From Balneolaceae bacterium (lineage in GTDB: Bacteria; Bacteroidota; Rhodothermia; Balneolales; Balneolaceae), in assembly GCA_006969905.1 (NCBI GenBank), contig CP030887.1, positions 496,001 through 560,000 on the forward strand: a DNA stretch of 64,000 nt. The letters are read 5' to 3'. The notes below the pieces were generated by a model. It was given only the letters and a program-made list of their open reading frames with translations, was not told the origin of the DNA and ran no database searches. A program made the position numbers and the translations under genes. This document shows positions 16,635-25,463 of the stretch, one piece after another; within the stretch, counting starts at the first letter, position 1; each line of letters begins with the position of its first letter.

Positions 16635-18341
16635 ATGATCCAATCATTGTACATAAAAGATTTCGCACTTATCGATGAACTCGAAGTTCAATTCGGAGAG
16701 GGCTTGAATATCCTAACCGGGCAAACCGGAGCAGGGAAGTCGATCATCATCGGGGCGTTGAATATGATACTGGGCGAACGGGCCGATACAGAAGTGATTC
16801 GCAGGGGAGCAGATAAAGCGATTTCTGAGGCAACTATTAAAGTGAGTGACAATTCTGAACTAAAGACATTGCTTTCTGAGAATGAAGTTGAATTTAGTGA
16901 ATACCTGATCCTTCGAAGAGAAATACGCCAAACCGGAAGCCGGGCATTTATTAATGATACTCCTGTAAATATAAGTGTATTGAAAGCCGCTGGAGATTTG
17001 CTGGTTGATTTACACGGTCAGCACGATCACCAATTGTTATTGAGAGAAGAAAATCATCGTGGGGTTATTGATAGTTTTGGAGAGATTGAACCTGTATTAG
17101 CAACTTATCAGGTAGAATTTGCAAAAATGAAAACACTACAAAAAGAACTTTCATCACTTAAAAAAAGAGAGTCTGAACTTCAGGAAAAAACCGAACTTTA
17201 TCGTTTCCAGGTTAAGGAGTTAGAGCAAGCACAACTGACTACCGATGAGGAAGAAGAAATGCTTACTGAGATGAATCTGCTTGACAATGCAGAGGTACTC
17301 GACCAAAAAGCAGCGGCCATTTCTGAACTTTCTGAGAACGAAGAAGCTGATATACTTCAACTCCTCAACATCCTGAAATTAAATCTTGAAGACCTCGCGC
17401 GTATTGAGCCTGAATTCGCCTCCTATCTGGAAGAAATAAATGCCGCAAGAGTAAGTGTGAATGAGGCCATACAGTTTGCAGAACGGTATCGAAACAATAT
17501 CGAATTCAACCCGCAACGACTGGAAGAACTTCGGCAACGGCAATCGGAATTAAACCGGCTTCAAAAAAAATATCAGCGGGATGTTCCCGGTTTGATTTCT
17601 TATCTAAACGAGATCCAACGAGAACTTTCCATCGCTGATAACTTCGATCTCGAGATTGAAAAACTCCAGAAATCGGTAGCAAAGCAGGCTTCCCTACTTG
17701 CTGGTTCTGCCAGAATACTTCATGAGGAGCGTGTTTCGGTTGGTAAAAAGCTAAGTACTAATATTGAAGAAGAACTTTCCCGACTTGGCATTCCTAACGC
17801 GAAATTAGCTGTTCGGGTGGATTGGCAGCAAAGTACCAATGGCTGGTTTGAAATTGATGGTTTATCCGTCGAATGTACCGAATATGGTTGTGACGACATC
17901 CGGATTTTCATTTCAACAAATAAAGGTGAAGAACCTAAACCTCTTGCTAAGATTGCGTCGGGTGGGGAAATAAGTCGTGTTATGTTGGCTTTGAAATCAA
18001 TCCTTGCTAAAGAACAGAGCCTGCCTGTTATGATTTTTGATGAAATTGATACCGGAATAAGCGGTGAGATTTCCGAAAAAGTAGGGCGCTCGATGCGAAC
18101 ACTATCGATGCATTGCCAGATTGTTGCTATTACGCATCAGCCCCAGATTGCCAGCCAGGCACATCATCACTACAAAGTAGCCAAAATCGAAAATGAAGAT
18201 CGAACGATCACCAGAATTATTCCTCTTTCACAGGAAGAACATATCAGAGAAGTAGCAAGCCTGATGAGTGGAGCTGAAATTTCAGAATCGGCCCTTCATA
18301 GTGCTAAAGAACTAATCGATCAAAATACCTTTAGCAATTAA
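16635..18341 (+). CDS. recN: DNA repair protein RecN
   Basis: This 568-residue SMC-like ATPase acts in double-strand-break repair. Walker A is GQTGAGKSIIIGALNM near residues 30-45 (Q replaces the usual E). The central coiled-coil arms run from about 150 to 370. The signature is ASGGEISRVMLALK and Walker B is LPVMIFDEIDTGISGE. The first family-like codon is the ATG at 16635 (MIQSLYIKDFALIDEL); an upstream in-frame TTG lies inside the inverted repeat and is rejected. The start codon overlaps the CAAT flanking the IVS-like element, so any leader is supplied by that element. Confidence 0.95.
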   Translation: MIQSLYIKDFALIDELEVQFGEGLNILTGQTGAGKSIIIGALNMILGERADTEVIRRGADKAISEATIKVSDNSELKTLLSENEVEFSEYLILRREIRQTGSRAFINDTPVNISVLKAAGDLLVDLHGQHDHQLLLREENHRGVIDSFGEIEPVLATYQVEFAKMKTLQKELSSLKKRESELQEKTELYRFQVKELEQAQLTTDEEEEMLTEMNLLDNAEVLDQKAAAISELSENEEADILQLLNILKLNLEDLARIEPEFASYLEEINAARVSVNEAIQFAERYRNNIEFNPQRLEELRQRQSELNRLQKKYQRDVPGLISYLNEIQRELSIADNFDLEIEKLQKSVAKQASLLAGSARILHEERVSVGKKLSTNIEEELSRLGIPNAKLAVRVDWQQSTNGWFEIDGLSVECTEYGCDDIRIFISTNKGEEPKPLAKIASGGEISRVMLALKSILAKEQSLPVMIFDEIDTGISGEISEKVGRSMRTLSMHCQIVAITHQPQIASQAHHHYKVAKIENEDRTITRIIPLSQEEHIREVASLMSGAEISESALHSAKELIDQNTFSN

Positions 18342-18411
18342 CTCCCGATTCTGAACCTGTCTGCCGACTAGAAGGTTTGTTTCAGAACCTTGGATTTTAA
18401 AAAAGCTTGAG

Positions 18412-18432
18412 ATTCCGGGTCAAGCCCGGAAT
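18412..18432. repeat. REP-like palindrome after recN
   Basis: Perfect arms attccggg (18412-18419) and cccggaat (18425-18432), followed by gac. It lies between the convergent recN and cytochrome genes. A looser dyad (ctgaacc...ggtttgtttcag) precedes it at about 18351-18385. Confidence 0.75.
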
Positions 18433-18450
18433 GACTCAAAGCTTATATAC

Positions 18451-19116
18451 TTACTTGATAAGCGTCATAATACCCGAATCAAAGAACAACTCACGTCCAC
18501 TGGCTAACGCCCTCAATCTGTAAATGTACATTCCACTCGGCTGGTTTAGAAAATCTACTGTTACCCTGGCAATTCCGGATGAAACAGTTCCCACCTGTTC
18601 TTTCACCAACTGGCCACTTATAGTAAACACGGAAAGTGTATACTGAACCGAAACCGGAGTTTCAAACTGAACTGTTGTAGATGGGTTAAAGGGATTTGGA
18701 TAATTTCCAACCAACTTAAACTCTTTGGTTATTCCTAATTCTTCCTCATTTGAAGTTACTACCTGATTAGCCCCTTCATTGATCCAAGCTTTTATTTTAT
18801 TTATTTGATCCTGACTAAGTGATCCACCCACTGGCATTTGGCCTCCAAATTGAGGACTAGGCTCAATCTTATCAACCAAAGGACTGCCATCGGCGTTACC
18901 CGGAAGTACATGCTTTGAATTATACCTGTTGGAAGGGCTTGTACTTGCCATTACAGCAGCATATGAGCTGGAATTAAAACTGTTTTGGCCAGCATTGTGG
19001 CAACTATTACAACTTGCATTAAAAATAGATTGTATCTCTGAGGCATAATCAACCTGGGTATAGGCTGTGGTACTTAATAAAAATACAGAAACAAAAAGGC
19101 CGTAAATTTTTTTCAT
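18451..19116 (-). CDS. Secreted c-type cytochrome-like protein with C-terminal sorting domain
   Basis: This 221-residue protein has a signal peptide (residues 1-20, ending TTAYTQ). The c-type haem motif CNSCH lies at 36-40, with a probable axial methionine M94 in GGQMPVGG, as in planctomycete-type cytochrome c domains. The C-terminal 80 residues are a secretion sorting domain with GNYPNPFNPSTTVQFETP and a final strand ending in K. The protein should be translocated, loaded with haem in the periplasm, then exported to the cell surface. Electron partner unknown. No operon neighbour on its strand closer than 86 bp. Confidence 0.85.
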   Translation of the reverse strand: MKKIYGLFVSVFLLSTTAYTQVDYASEIQSIFNASCNSCHNAGQNSFNSSSYAAVMASTSPSNRYNSKHVLPGNADGSPLVDKIEPSPQFGGQMPVGGSLSQDQINKIKAWINEGANQVVTSNEEELGITKEFKLVGNYPNPFNPSTTVQFETPVSVQYTLSVFTISGQLVKEQVGTVSSGIARVTVDFLNQPSGMYIYRLRALASGRELFFDSGIMTLIK

Positions 19117-19202
19117 TTTTTCTCCGGATGATTGTAAGTGATCAGTAAAGTAGCAAAATGATGCTTATTCACAACTATTAAGACAAATCTTTAATAAAAG
19201 TG

Positions 19203-22052
19203 TTACAAATTCAACTTATTGGCAATAAGGGTTGCTGGATGATTTGCTTTTTTTCCTGTCCCGTCTTTGATTTGATGACGGCAGGAAAAGCCGGGAGCAC
19301 AAACTTCTTTTTCTTGCTGCTTAATAACTTGTGGAAATAGGCGCTGTCCACCAATTTCCATAGAAATATCATAATGCTCTTTTTCGTAACCGAAGCTACC
19401 GGCCATGCCGCAGCATCCTGTATCCAGAACATCAACTTTAAATCCTATGGCTTCAAGTGCTTTTTTAGTTGGTTCGTTTCCTATCAGGGCTTTTGTGTAG
19501 CAATGACCATGAACAATTAGTTCTTCTTTGATGGTACTTTCGGGAAGAAGTTCTTTGTTATTTGCCAAAAACTCTTCAAAAGTAAAGCTCATTGAAGCCA
19601 GTTTCTCAGCCTTAGGTAATATTTCCTCGGAGCACAAATCTAAAAACTCATCTCTTAGGGTCAATATCTCTGAAGGCTCTAACCCTACAATAGGTATATC
19701 TTGCTCAGCAAAAGGATGTAGTTCTTCAATAACTTCATGAGTAATTTTTTTTGCAGCTTTTAGCAATCCTTTAGAAATCTGTGGTCTTCCTGTCTCCAGG
19801 CTATCAGGTACCATAACCCTGAACCCCATCTCCTCTAAAACTTTGACCGCAGAAATCGCAATTTCGGGCTCATGGAAATTGATGAAAAGGTCTACAAATA
19901 AAACTACCTGTTTGCCTTTTAGGTCTCCTTCATATCTTCTTTTTCGAAACCATTCTTTAAAAGTCTGCTTTGCGAAAAGCGGTAAGGTTCGATGTGCAGA
20001 AATACCCATTGTATCTTCAAGCAACTGTTTACCAACTCGTGATCCAACCATCCAGTTGGATAATGTTGCAAATTGCGCTGCCAACGGATAAAGCTTTCCG
20101 GCTGATCCAAAGAAGTATTCCCTGAAACTCACCCCTTCTTTTTCATGCCATCCATTCATGAATTCTGCTTTCATCCGGGCCATATCCACATTAGCCGGGC
20201 ATTCACTTTTGCAGGCTTTGCAACTCAGACATAGATCAAGTGCTTCTTTGAGTTCTTCGGATTCAAATGTTTCCGGATTCTCTCCCGAAAAAACCAGCCG
20301 GAATACATTAGCCCTGCCGCGAGTGCTGTCTTTTTCATCAGCCGTTGCCATGTACGAGGGACACATAGTTCCCCCACTCTCTGCCAGCTTTCTGCACACC
20401 CCGGCTCCATTGCATAATTCAATGGCATTTGCAAGACTCCCCTCCTTCCTCCAATTAAAAACCGTTTCATAGCCTTCAGCAGGTGTATATGAAGGAGAAA
20501 ACCGCAGGTTTTCATCAATAGGTTTTGATTTTATGATTTTGCCCGGATTGAATATGTAATTGGGGTCCCATATCTCCTTTACCTGTTCAAGAATGGGCAT
20601 CATTTCTTTGCCAAGAACTTTTTCTATATAAGGTGCTCGCGCACGCCCATCTCCATGCTCTCCCGAAAGTGACCCTCGGTATTTACCCACTAAACCGGCA
20701 ACTTCTTCGGCCATTGTCTTCATTTTGTCAACACCTGCCTGAGTCGTAGTATCTATTACCGGGCGAATATGTAATTCGCCTACCGAGGCATGAGCATAAA
20801 ACACACAATTAGTATTGTGTTTCTCGAGTATCCGCTGGAACTTTTTTACATACCCAGGTAAATCAGGAACCCGGACAGCCGTATCCTCACAAAAGGTTGG
20901 AGAACGAGAATCCTTACCTAAGCCCATTAACAAACCTAAACCTGCTTTTCTGAGATTCCAAACCCTGTCCATCTTTTCCTGTTCGGAAAACTGGGGGAAA
21001 GCGTAACCAAGATCTTTGTCTTTTAGTACACCAGCCAGACTGTTTGTTTTTTCCTCCAGTTCAATTTCTGAATCTCCTTCGAACTGAATGATAAGAATAC
21101 ACTTTGGGTCGCCTTCTAAAAAAAATCGGTTTTGAATATGCTCAATATTTCCTTTGGTGGCGTTCATAATGATGTCGTCAATCAACTCAACAGCAGAAGG
21201 CTCTAATTTTACCGCTTCAACCGTAGCATGCATTGCTTCATCTAGTGTATTAAACTGGGGAATAATGAGCCTCTTGAACCTTGGAAGCTTTTCTAAGTTA
21301 ATCTTTGCACTGGCAGTTAAAGCCAGTGTTCCCTCACTGCCACAGAGTAATTCACATAAATTAAAAGGCCGTCCATTTGGATCGATAGGTTTCATTTCAC
21401 AAAGTTTATCAAGAGCATAACCCGTATTCCGCCTGGTGATTTCCGGGTGTGGGTAATTGTTCCTGATTAAATCTTTGTTCTTCATCAATAAGCGGATCAT
21501 AGCACGATATATATGCCCTTCCAGTGAATGAAGTTTTAGTTTCTCATCCAGCTCTGTTTGGCTGAGTGGCTTGAAATGAGCGATGGAACCATCACTCAAT
21601 ACCACTTCCATTTCCTTTACATGCTCACGAGTAGTTTTGTACTTAATGGAAAATGAACCCGATGAATTGTTTCCAATCATACCTCCTATCATACACCGGT
21701 TGGTAGTTGAAGTATCAGGCCCAAATAAAAGTCCGTGCTTGCCGGCTTCCCGGTTGAGAGAATCCCTGATTACTCCCGGCTGTACCACAGCCGTTTGCTC
21801 CTCTATATCCACGGAAAGTAGTTCAGTCATGTACCGGGAAATATCCATGATTACTCCTTCCCCTGTTGCCTGGCCTGCAAGGCTGGTTCCTGCACTTCTG
21901 GCTGTAATGGAAAACTTCTCTTGTTGAGCTTTTAGTACCAGTTTCTGAATGTCCTGAATAGTTTTAGGAAACGAAGCCCCTTTAGGCTCCTCCTGGTACA
22001 TAGATGCATCCTGGGCATAAAGTTTGCGAGTGAGTGAGTCGGTTTTGATCAA
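19203..22052 (-). CDS. FAD-linked oxidase/Fe-S fusion, D-2-hydroxyacid dehydrogenase (YdiJ/Dld type)
   Basis: This 949-residue protein combines an FAD_binding_4 (PCMH) domain (about 20-250, with TARSAGTSLAGQATGEGVIMD), an FAD-oxidase C-terminal domain (to about 510), a two-cluster ferredoxin part and a CCG-type domain. The ferredoxin part has CNGAGVCRK...GGTMCPSYMATADEKDSTRGRANVFR and CLSCKACKSECP. The CCG-type domain ends with GCCGMAGSFGYEKEHYDISM. This order matches the YdiJ-like group, whose characterised members oxidise D-2-hydroxyacids such as D-lactate or D-2-hydroxyglutarate and pass electrons to the respiratory chain. The nearby L-2-hydroxyglutarate oxidase favours D-2-hydroxyglutarate, by inference. 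Confidence 0.88.
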   Translation of the reverse strand: MIKTDSLTRKLYAQDASMYQEEPKGASFPKTIQDIQKLVLKAQQEKFSITARSAGTSLAGQATGEGVIMDISRYMTELLSVDIEEQTAVVQPGVIRDSLNREAGKHGLLFGPDTSTTNRCMIGGMIGNNSSGSFSIKYKTTREHVKEMEVVLSDGSIAHFKPLSQTELDEKLKLHSLEGHIYRAMIRLLMKNKDLIRNNYPHPEITRRNTGYALDKLCEMKPIDPNGRPFNLCELLCGSEGTLALTASAKINLEKLPRFKRLIIPQFNTLDEAMHATVEAVKLEPSAVELIDDIIMNATKGNIEHIQNRFFLEGDPKCILIIQFEGDSEIELEEKTNSLAGVLKDKDLGYAFPQFSEQEKMDRVWNLRKAGLGLLMGLGKDSRSPTFCEDTAVRVPDLPGYVKKFQRILEKHNTNCVFYAHASVGELHIRPVIDTTTQAGVDKMKTMAEEVAGLVGKYRGSLSGEHGDGRARAPYIEKVLGKEMMPILEQVKEIWDPNYIFNPGKIIKSKPIDENLRFSPSYTPAEGYETVFNWRKEGSLANAIELCNGAGVCRKLAESGGTMCPSYMATADEKDSTRGRANVFRLVFSGENPETFESEELKEALDLCLSCKACKSECPANVDMARMKAEFMNGWHEKEGVSFREYFFGSAGKLYPLAAQFATLSNWMVGSRVGKQLLEDTMGISAHRTLPLFAKQTFKEWFRKRRYEGDLKGKQVVLFVDLFINFHEPEIAISAVKVLEEMGFRVMVPDSLETGRPQISKGLLKAAKKITHEVIEELHPFAEQDIPIVGLEPSEILTLRDEFLDLCSEEILPKAEKLASMSFTFEEFLANNKELLPESTIKEELIVHGHCYTKALIGNEPTKKALEAIGFKVDVLDTGCCGMAGSFGYEKEHYDISMEIGGQRLFPQVIKQQEKEVCAPGFSCRHQIKDGTGKKANHPATLIANKLNL

Positions 22053-22371
22053 AGAAAGCTCCGTTTTTAGAGTAGACAGAGTTTGAGGCTATTTGAAATA
22101 AATATCAATCCTCATTTAGTAAACTTTGATGATTTCTTGTCTCTTTATTTCCTTTTATGGTTTTAACAATCGCTTCAATAGGCTGCCTTTAGAAGCTAAA
22201 ATTTGATGCCTAGTTATCTGCAAGAAGAGTATCCATTTTACAAATATTATTTTTTGCCCTTAATCGACTACTAAACAATGTTTTATGAAACAAGTCAATC
22301 AAAGAAAACTCTTTACTATATACATACCGCACTACACTGATTAGTGCCAATTTCAAATAAAACATAACGTC
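22053..22371. other. Intergenic region with no recognisable feature
   Basis: 319 bp between divergent genes. It is AT-rich and must hold the promoters of both the FAD/Fe-S enzyme and the M57-type protease. No clear hairpin, repeat or small gene was found. Confidence 0.5.
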
Positions 22372-23502
22372 ATGAAAAAGAAACGAAATTTACTCAAGTA
22401 TTTACTGTTTTTAGCGCCGGTAATCTTATTCGCTTGTAAAGAGGGCATTGTTGAAACTGCCCCGGAACTTTTAGATCCGGAAATTGAAGCTATGAAAAAA
22501 GTTTTAGTTGAAAATGGGTTTCCTGAAGATTTGATTGTATACCAGGGTGAGTACTTTGTTGTTGATAAAGACATAGCTATTTCTTTAGAACGTATCCAAG
22601 AAATGAAAAGAAAACTTCCTATCAAACAAAGGCAAGCTTATGGAGGCACTGGTTGGGGACTTGTATCTCTCAGCAATGTACAAAGCATTAATGTAAAAGC
22701 TCATTCAAGTGTTCCATCGAGCTGGAAAAATGCTCTCCAAGATGCTATAAGCTATTGGAATGCTGTGTCTGGAGCTCGAATTAATATAACTTATGTTACT
22801 TCAGGTTCTGCTGACATCACGGTTTATACAGATGATTATGCACCTATTTATGATGATTTACCAAACTATGTAATAGCCGTAGCTGATCCCGCTTATAACG
22901 GAAATGTAGGTTCTGAAATATCTATTAATTTAGGTTATGCTTATGCGCCAAGTGGATCCCCAACCTATTTATCCAAAGTTTACAATATGGTTCATGAACT
23001 TGGACACTCGATAGGATTCAGACATACTAATTGGTCTTCGGAAGGAGAAAGTTCTGCTACAAAAATACCTTATACTCCTTCATCGGATGCTAATTCTGTT
23101 ATGAATGGTGGCACCGCAAATAACAACTGGAATGGATTTTCCATCTATGATCAAACCGGAGCAAGGGTTCTTTACCCAACAAGTCTAGCAACGCCGACTA
23201 TCAGCATTACCAATACAAATAATTTTGGAGACTTCATCTTGATTGAGCTAAACAGTTCATTTGGAAGTTATGGTTACGAAAATACTTTTTATAAGAGAAT
23301 AGATGGTGGAAGCTGGCAATTACTGAACTCAACCCCGAGAACATATCCGAATGGTAACTATAGCCTTACTGTACCTGCTGATATCCCTGCTACTTATGAA
23401 TTCCGTGTCCAAACCAAAAGTTATCATGGTGGCTTGTATTCAAACTATAGCAGCAATATAAGTTATGAAGTACAAGGTTCAGGAGGAGGGGGTATTTTTT
23501 AA
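22372..23502 (+). CDS. M57-like metzincin metalloprotease lipoprotein
   Basis: This 376-residue protein has a lipoprotein signal peptide (KYLLFLAPVILFACKE, lipobox cysteine at about 22). The zinc motif HELGHSIGFRH starts at H208, and SVMNGG follows as a Met-turn candidate about 30 residues later. This fits the M57/HEIGH family of small secreted metzincins. The last 95 residues look like a fibronectin-type beta-sandwich (ESTFYKRIDGG-like strands, ending VQGSGGGGIF). It is probably lipid-anchored on the envelope and cleaves peptides or proteins; substrate unknown. It is flanked by two hydroxyacid oxidases on the other strand, with no evident functional link. Confidence 0.83.
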   Translation: MKKKRNLLKYLLFLAPVILFACKEGIVETAPELLDPEIEAMKKVLVENGFPEDLIVYQGEYFVVDKDIAISLERIQEMKRKLPIKQRQAYGGTGWGLVSLSNVQSINVKAHSSVPSSWKNALQDAISYWNAVSGARINITYVTSGSADITVYTDDYAPIYDDLPNYVIAVADPAYNGNVGSEISINLGYAYAPSGSPTYLSKVYNMVHELGHSIGFRHTNWSSEGESSATKIPYTPSSDANSVMNGGTANNNWNGFSIYDQTGARVLYPTSLATPTISITNTNNFGDFILIELNSSFGSYGYENTFYKRIDGGSWQLLNSTPRTYPNGNYSLTVPADIPATYEFRVQTKSYHGGLYSNYSSNISYEVQGSGGGGIF

Positions 23503-23534
23503 CTTTTAGTTTTCAAATTAATGAGCCATTCTTT

Positions 23535-24770
23535 TTAAAGGATGGGTTTTAGTTTAGATACTTCATTGATTTTTTTCATAATCTCATCAGCAATAGCTAA
23601 GCCAGCCGTTGCAGCTGGGCTCGGCGCATTCAATACGTGTATCTGCCGTTCAGCTACCTCAAAATAAAAATCATCTAAAATCTCTCCATCAGGTTTTAGT
23701 GCCATAGCGCGAACTCCCGTTGGTGCTACTTTAAGGTGTTCTTCCCTTACTTCAGGAATAAGCTTTTGCAGGCCTTTTACAAATGCTTTTTTAGACAGTG
23801 ACCGGTGATACTCATCAACGCCCATCCGCCAATGCTTAAACGAAAGCTTCCAAAATCCCGGGAAATTGAACATCTCGGTTGCCTCCTTCAAATCAAAAGA
23901 AAGCTTCCCGTATCCTTCCCGCTTAAACGAAGGAACTGCATTAGGCCCACATTCAATACCTCCCAATGCCATTCGGGTAAAATGCACACCAAGAAATGGG
24001 AAATCCTTATGAGGTAAAGGGTAGATAAGATTCCTCACCAGATATTCAGCTTCAGGTTTTAGCTCATAATACTCACCCTTAAACGGAACAATTTGAACCG
24101 GTGATTGAACCCCTCCGGATTTTGCAACATGATCGCAGTAAAGACCTGCACAGTTGATTAAAAAGTCAGTATGAAAAATCTGCTTTTGGGTTTTAACTTT
24201 TAAACCTTCACCATTCTGATGAATACCCTGTACTTCATAGCCAAATTCTACATGGTTTCCTGACTTTTCAATAAGCTCTTTAAGCTTTTCACACATCCCA
24301 GCAAAGTCTACAATACCGGAGCATGGCACATGTATAGCTGCGATTCCTTCCACATAGGGTTCCAACTCTTTCAGCCGCTCTCTTCCAATTTTCTCTATTC
24401 CCTCAATCTCATTTTCCAACCCACGCTGATAAATCTTTTCTAAGCGACCCAGCTCTTCTTCTTCAGTTGCTACAATTACTTTACCACATACATCAATCTC
24501 AACCTCATGTTCGGTACAAAATTCCACTAACTGGTGGCGGCCATTAATACACAATCTCGCCTTGTAACTGCCGGGCATGTAATAAATACCCGAATGGATA
24601 ACCCCGGAATTTTTTCCAGTCTGATGGGCTGCAACTTTGTGCTCTTTTTCAAGAACCAGGATATTGGCATCTGGTTGAGTCAAGCTTAGTTTATAAGCAG
24701 TTGAAAGACCTACAATACCTGCGCCAACGATGATATAATTATAGTGCTTTTGCTCTGTCGATGAACTCAT
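23535..24770 (-). CDS. lhgO: L-2-hydroxyglutarate oxidase
   Basis: This 411-residue FAD-dependent DAO-family enzyme has the N-terminal dinucleotide motif YIIVGAGIVGLSTAYKL, then HQTGKNSGVIHSGIYYMPGSYKARLC, typical of LhgO/YgaF. The C-terminus carries GVRAMALKPDGEILDDFYFE and VLNAPSPAATAGLAIADEI. It oxidises L-2-hydroxyglutarate to 2-oxoglutarate, a metabolite-repair or lysine-breakdown step, with electrons to oxygen or quinone. It is divergent from the TlpA lipoprotein gene. The window also encodes a D-2-hydroxyacid dehydrogenase, so both enantiomers may be handled. Confidence 0.92.
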   Translation of the reverse strand: MSSSTEQKHYNYIIVGAGIVGLSTAYKLSLTQPDANILVLEKEHKVAAHQTGKNSGVIHSGIYYMPGSYKARLCINGRHQLVEFCTEHEVEIDVCGKVIVATEEEELGRLEKIYQRGLENEIEGIEKIGRERLKELEPYVEGIAAIHVPCSGIVDFAGMCEKLKELIEKSGNHVEFGYEVQGIHQNGEGLKVKTQKQIFHTDFLINCAGLYCDHVAKSGGVQSPVQIVPFKGEYYELKPEAEYLVRNLIYPLPHKDFPFLGVHFTRMALGGIECGPNAVPSFKREGYGKLSFDLKEATEMFNFPGFWKLSFKHWRMGVDEYHRSLSKKAFVKGLQKLIPEVREEHLKVAPTGVRAMALKPDGEILDDFYFEVAERQIHVLNAPSPAATAGLAIADEIMKKINEVSKLKPIL

Positions 24771-24905
24771 GCTTAAAGATAAGCCAGATTCTTAATAAAG
24801 CACAGAAGTTTTAGTCCCAATCATGCTAATAGAATACGTTGATTACGCTTTTCTCTGAACTAAGTGGTATCTTTTCACGTTCTGAGACATAACCAAATAC
24901 TATCA

Positions 24906-25445
24906 ATGAAAATATTTTTTCGTTTACCCTTATTTATACTTCTTGGCGCTTCATTTATTATATCCTGTGGCGAAGTTCGCCAAAATCCCCGTGACATAAG
25001 CGACAACCTTAAAAGAACGGATGAAATTATCTGGAACGCCACATTTAATGATCTGGATGGCAATGAAGTTTCCCTTTCGGACTTTAAAGGAAAAGTTGTT
25101 CTTATTGACTTTTGGGAAACCTGGTGTGGGCCCTGCCTAGCTGTATTCCCAGCAATGGATTCTTTAAGAAATGAGTACGGAGATGACTTCGAAGTTTTGG
25201 CTGTAAATCTTCAGGATTCGGACACCCCTGAGGACGTACAGGCTTTTATGGAAAAAGAAGGATATGATTTTCACTTCCTTCTAGACTCCAACAAAATCGG
25301 CCCTGAAGTTATCACTTACGGAATCCCTTTTAAAGTATATGTAGATCCAAATGGCTATTTGATAAGTGCTGAAGTTGGAACTGCCGGTACGGAGGGTGAT
25401 TATCAGAAAGCAAAACAAATCATTGAAGACAACAAAGATTCTTAA
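24906..25445 (+). CDS. TlpA/ResA-like thioredoxin-fold lipoprotein
   Basis: This 179-residue protein starts at the ATG at 24906. From there a lipoprotein signal peptide is evident (FILLGASFIISCGEV, cysteine near residue 20); an upstream in-frame extension would bury it. The AhpC/TSA-Redoxin fold has the redox site ETWCGPC near residue 75. Such anchored thioredoxins reduce periplasmic disulphides, for example during cytochrome c maturation. ahcY follows 18 bp downstream, so the two are probably co-transcribed, although no functional link is known. Confidence 0.87.
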   Translation: MKIFFRLPLFILLGASFIISCGEVRQNPRDISDNLKRTDEIIWNATFNDLDGNEVSLSDFKGKVVLIDFWETWCGPCLAVFPAMDSLRNEYGDDFEVLAVNLQDSDTPEDVQAFMEKEGYDFHFLLDSNKIGPEVITYGIPFKVYVDPNGYLISAEVGTAGTEGDYQKAKQIIEDNKDS

Positions 25446-25463
25446 CAAACTATTTATTACAAA

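Larger units (their letters stand above)
16145..16636. mobile_element. IVS-like element: four-helix-bundle gene within a 31-bp perfect inverted repeat
   Basis: A perfect 31-bp inverted repeat (16149-16179 and 16602-16632) encloses a single gene for an S23-type four-helix-bundle protein. CAAT stands directly outside both ends (16145-16148 and 16633-16636), consistent with a 4-bp target duplication. The right copy begins two bases after the stop codon. The gene-inside-complementary-arms plan is that of intervening sequences found in 23S rRNA genes of spirochaetes and others, but here the element lies between rluD and recN. No transposase is encoded. Confidence 0.7.

Noticed and set aside
16145-16636. 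Diversity-generating retroelement (Avd-like protein)
   Set aside because: No reverse transcriptase, template repeat or variable-region gene nearby; the protein fits S23 better.
25446-25463. SAH riboswitch before ahcY
   Set aside because: Only 18 bp separate it from the upstream gene, too short for the structure.
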